Positions 10,347 through 12,600 of a stretch of 12,600 nt of DNA are shown in pieces. Source of the stretch: Cryomorphaceae bacterium (GTDB taxonomy: Bacteria; Bacteroidota; Bacteroidia; Flavobacteriales; Schleiferiaceae); contig JACESW010000023.1 in NCBI GenBank assembly GCA_013911625.1, positions 1 through 12,600 of the forward strand, read 5' to 3'. Made by a program: the position numbers and the translations under genes. A model generated the notes under the pieces. It was given only the letters and a program-made list of their open reading frames with translations, was not told the DNA's origin and did not search any database. Numbering within the stretch: position 1 is the stretch's first letter; every line of letters starts with the position of its first letter.

Positions 10347-11351
10347 TTAGTGATTCACGTGCGTCACTACACCGTTAACGTAGTCGTAATCGCCTGAACC
10401 GTCTTGGCGCAATTGCCAGATGATGGTAGCTACGCTATAATCAGCTTCCATACCTGTTGGTAGAGTAGGCTTAGTGATTTCGAGTTGAACCGCTGAGTAG
10501 CGCGTACCAAATACATCACCGGCTGCGTAAGAACCGCCCAATGCATTGATGTCGCTAAGGTTCATACCCCATGGACCTAAAGTTACTGATGAAGTGTCTG
10601 CAACGTTTGCGTCTGGGCTTTTCGTCCAACCTTTAACTGCTGTCGTCGCGTGGCCGAATAATGCTTCATCGTGCGTATAAGTAGTACCCGATGCGATCAA
10701 GAATACTCCTGAAGCAACCTCTGCAGCGTCTTGCGACCAAACAGTAGGTGTTGCACCTGATCCTGTCGTTACCTTAGGTAGAGAGCTTACTTGGTTTAGA
10801 TCTACGCCGCCGCCGTAGTCTTTAGCAACAACACCGTTGAGTAGCAAGTACGATTGTACCATGAATACTTCATCGATTTTCGTTTGCAAACACTTGATGC
10901 GTGGATATACTACCAATTTACCTGCTGTATCAATAACTTCTGCCTCTACACCGAAAGCAACTTCATCAAAGATCGCTGATGCTGCAGCGCCTGTTGGATT
11001 TTGACCTTGGTCTGTGTTATTTACGTAGAAATTTGGAACACCAGAGGTAGGGAAGTTGTCGTCAAATGCACCCGAGGCTGCATTGTCAACGGCAAACCAA
11101 TCACCAACGTGGTTAGCGACAAGTACTACACTATCTCCAAGAACACCGTCAATCATTGTCATGATTTCAGCACCGTTTGGACAGTACTGACACCATGCGC
11201 CAGTAGTTTCAATTACTAAAGGACGAGCCTGGTCAGTTACAGTCAAAGAGTCTCCAGGGTAGGTTGCTGGAGCTGGCTCAGCACCTCCTGTCTCACAAGA
11301 GGTCATGAATAAAGCGCCTGCTATGGCACTAAGGGCAAATAATTTTTTCAT
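10347..11351 (-). CDS. Omp28-like lipoprotein with thioredoxin-fold CXXC domain
   Basis: A 334-residue envelope protein. Residues 1-19 (MKKLFALSAIAGALFMTSC) are a lipoprotein signal peptide with the lipobox MTSC, so Cys19 is the likely lipidated residue. A short linker leads to a thioredoxin-like domain: LVIETTGAWCQYCPNGAEIM (45-64) carries the CXXC pair Cys54/Cys57 followed by Pro, and TSGVPNFYVNN (102-112) has the position of the cis-proline loop (Pro106). The C-terminal half (about 140-334) is beta-rich, with YLLLNGVV, a GPWGMNLSDINALGG segment and a WQL..DG..DYVNGV.TH ending. The pattern matches the Omp28-related proteins of Bacteroidota, whose substrates are not known. A disulfide exchange role is inference from the CXXC; a purely structural role is possible. 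It follows the EEP gene by 42 bases, with a candidate promoter in between, and ends at the terminator at 10292-10327. Confidence 0.8.
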   Translation of the reverse strand: MKKLFALSAIAGALFMTSCETGGAEPAPATYPGDSLTVTDQARPLVIETTGAWCQYCPNGAEIMTMIDGVLGDSVVLVANHVGDWFAVDNAASGAFDDNFPTSGVPNFYVNNTDQGQNPTGAAASAIFDEVAFGVEAEVIDTAGKLVVYPRIKCLQTKIDEVFMVQSYLLLNGVVAKDYGGGVDLNQVSSLPKVTTGSGATPTVWSQDAAEVASGVFLIASGTTYTHDEALFGHATTAVKGWTKSPDANVADTSSVTLGPWGMNLSDINALGGSYAAGDVFGTRYSAVQLEITKPTLPTGMEADYSVATIIWQLRQDGSGDYDYVNGVVTHVNH

Positions 11352-11383
11352 AAGTCGGTTGCGATCTTTATTGATCTGAATTA

Positions 11384-11413
11384 CGAAAATAACTCATTTT
11401 CCAATACCCACAA
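11384..11413 (-). promoter_or_regulatory. Candidate promoter of the Omp28-like lipoprotein gene
   Basis: Read on the minus strand, TATTTTCG (11391-11384) matches TAnnTTTG except for one base, and a TTG at 11413-11411 lies exactly 19 bases upstream. The -33 part falls within the last codons of the EEP gene. The predicted start of transcription is about 25 bases before the ATG at 11351. Confidence 0.4.
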
Positions 11414-12290
11414 CCTCTGAAAAGTAAACGGGTAGGTGGTCTGAGTATCCGTTCTTAAAAAAGTCGCCCTGCCAACGGCGCCGGGGCTTTAAGCCTCCCC
11501 ATTTAGCGTCTTTTTCTAGTAGCAGCGGTAGATCGCAGGCTTGCACTTGTATAGGGAAATTAGCAATCCCGCCGTCAATAGCGTTCCAACGTCCTTGGTA
11601 TTTGTAGGTGCCAGCTGCCCCAACTTGAGTAGCAACGTGCCAAGAAGGGCCGTATTCTTGCGTTAGTGGATCGTTGAAATCGCCGACGATAATGGTTGGT
11701 GACTTGCAGGAATCTAGAGCCGTCAATACAGCCGCAATGGCGAGGTTGCGCTTCCATTGACTTTCTCGACTGCCTCCTCGTTTTGAGGGTAGATGAACCA
11801 CCACTAGATTGAACCGCTTCTCGCCAATGCTATACCGGACAAATAGTGCGTCTCTGGTCAGAAGCGAGTCGTTGGAATATCTAATGCGATCGGAATAAAG
11901 CACTTGTATGCGCTCCGGGTCATATAGCAAGGCACAGTCAATTCCTCGATAGTCGGGGCTATCGAAATGAACGATATTCCATGGCCCGTGAACGCGCATG
12001 CCCTGATGGCGTATCAAATCATCGAGTACACTTCGATTTTCTACTTCGCATAGTGCAACTATAGGTGCACGGTAGCGGCTCTGCAGCAGCATATTAAGCA
12101 CTCTCGAAGTCTGTCGAATGCACAATCTGTAGGTGATGCTTTCATACTTTTTGCCTCCCGAAGGAGTAAATTCGAGATCGTGGAAATTTCGGTCGTGTAT
12201 CGTATCAAACAGATTCTCGACGTTATAAAAAAGCCAAGGTTGACCGGCTACGGGGCTTGAAAAAAGTAAGACGAAACAAAGGACTTTCAT
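11394..12290 (-). CDS. Secreted endonuclease/exonuclease/phosphatase (EEP) family hydrolase
   Basis: A 298-residue protein of the metal-dependent EEP fold (DNase I / AP endonuclease / inositol-phosphatase superfamily). Residues 1-17 (MKVLCFVLLFSSPVAGQ) look like a signal peptide, so it acts in the periplasm or outside. Motifs in order: FYNVENLFD (21-29) with Asn23 as metal ligand, IVALCEVENR (77-86) with Glu82 as the metal-binding glutamate, DYRGIDCALLYDP (113-125), VVVHLPSKRGG (163-173) with His166, IIVGDFND (200-207) with Asp204 and Asn206, and GYSDHLPVY (281-289) with the Asp284-His285 catalytic pair. All core residues are present, so activity is likely; whether it cuts nucleic acid or removes phosphate cannot be told. 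FYNVENLFD with CEVEN is typical of a Bacteroidota group of such proteins. It sits between queA (58-base gap) and the Omp28-like gene (42 bases). Confidence 0.9.
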   Translation of the reverse strand: MKVLCFVLLFSSPVAGQPWLFYNVENLFDTIHDRNFHDLEFTPSGGKKYESITYRLCIRQTSRVLNMLLQSRYRAPIVALCEVENRSVLDDLIRHQGMRVHGPWNIVHFDSPDYRGIDCALLYDPERIQVLYSDRIRYSNDSLLTRDALFVRYSIGEKRFNLVVVHLPSKRGGSRESQWKRNLAIAAVLTALDSCKSPTIIVGDFNDPLTQEYGPSWHVATQVGAAGTYKYQGRWNAIDGGIANFPIQVQACDLPLLLEKDAKWGGLKPRRRWQGDFFKNGYSDHLPVYFSEVVGIGK

Positions 12291-12348
12291 CCTTTCAAAT
12301 TCTTGCCTTTAATAGATAGTACCAAAATATGTGAGCAACCTTGAGTTA

Positions 12349-12600
12349 CTAACGGTTGAAATAGAGCAGGGATGAATCACCGTAACTTAGAAAACGGTAA
12401 TCGTTAGCCATAGCATGGGTGTACACTTCTTTCCAAGATTCGCCTATGCCTGCACTTACTAAAAGCAATAAGGTGGAACCTGGCTGGTGGAAGTTTGTAA
12501 TGATTCCTTGGGTAGATTTCATACTGTAGCCAGGGCGAATCATGAGTTGGGTTTGAAGGGCTAACGAGGAGATGCCTTTGCTTTCAAGATGGTCGAGTAG
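12349..12600 (-). CDS. queA: S-adenosylmethionine:tRNA ribosyltransferase-isomerase, C-terminal part (5' end outside window)
   Basis: QueA transfers and isomerises the ribosyl group of S-adenosylmethionine onto 7-aminomethyl-7-deazaguanine in tRNA, giving epoxyqueuosine. The frame runs in from the right edge and ends with TAG at 12351-12349, leaving 83 visible residues, about a quarter of the enzyme. They show the conserved end of the family: LMIRPGYSMKSTQGIITNFH (19-38), QPGSTLLLLVSAGIGESW (39-56), YTHAMANDYRFLSYGDSSLL (60-79). The ITNFH..xSTLL.LVSA and RF.SYGD blocks are diagnostic. An ATG at 12543 inside this stretch is an internal methionine, not the start, because the frame stays open and conserved upstream of it. 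It is followed 58 bases later by the EEP gene; no terminator is visible between them. Confidence 0.92.
   Translation of the reverse strand, partial: LLDHLESKGISSLALQTQLMIRPGYSMKSTQGIITNFHQPGSTLLLLVSAGIGESWKEVYTHAMANDYRFLSYGDSSLLYFNR

Noticed and set aside
11361..11376. Short inverted repeat GATC...GATC upstream of the Omp28-like gene
   Set aside because: GATC is itself a palindrome and the stem is only four base pairs with an AT-rich loop, so it does not support a hairpin or operator call.

Overview
The window reads as a piece of a Bacteroidota chromosome, most likely from the Flavobacteriales. The signs are a type IX secretion (T9SS) type B sorting domain at the left edge, a TonB-dependent receptor with an N-terminal carboxypeptidase-regulatory-like domain, an Omp28-like thioredoxin-fold lipoprotein, a Bacteroidota-style secreted endonuclease/exonuclease/phosphatase, promoter boxes matching TAnnTTTG, and little sign of Shine-Dalgarno sequences. 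A finer placement (for example among Cryomorphaceae/Schleiferiaceae-like marine lineages) would be a guess.

Layout, left to right. (1) 1-220: the 3' end of a T9SS type B cargo or gliding-associated protein on the plus strand, followed by a bidirectional terminator at 237-270. (2) 287-2501, minus strand: a compact operon read nadC -> yihY-like membrane protein -> DUF2147 exported protein. (3) 2502-2556: a short divergent promoter region. (4) 2557-4051, plus strand: rlmH and holA, 7 bases apart. (5) 4082-6397: an orphan TonB-dependent receptor with its own -7 box. (6) 6442-9847: pyrG and yidC, separated by one base and closed by a terminator at 9875-9900. (7) 9906-12600, minus strand, read right to left: the C-terminus of queA, a secreted EEP-fold hydrolase, an Omp28-like thioredoxin-fold lipoprotein, a strong terminator (10292-10327), and a small exported protein of unknown function just behind that terminator.

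Most of the genes are housekeeping: NAD synthesis (nadC), ribosome modification (rlmH), replication clamp loading (holA), CTP synthesis (pyrG), inner-membrane protein insertion (yidC) and tRNA queuosine synthesis (queA). Between them sit envelope proteins typical of Bacteroidota. There is no gene-free stretch over 300 bases. By eye I see no tRNA, rRNA, CRISPR array, insertion sequence, integrase, phage gene, toxin-antitoxin pair or defence cassette.

I do not find a convincing undescribed system. The observations most worth a second look are modest: a small cysteine-containing exported protein whose only upstream spacer is a strong terminator, a redox-type lipoprotein next to it, three terminators built on the same stem core, and two gene junctions with the same stop-C-ATG architecture.
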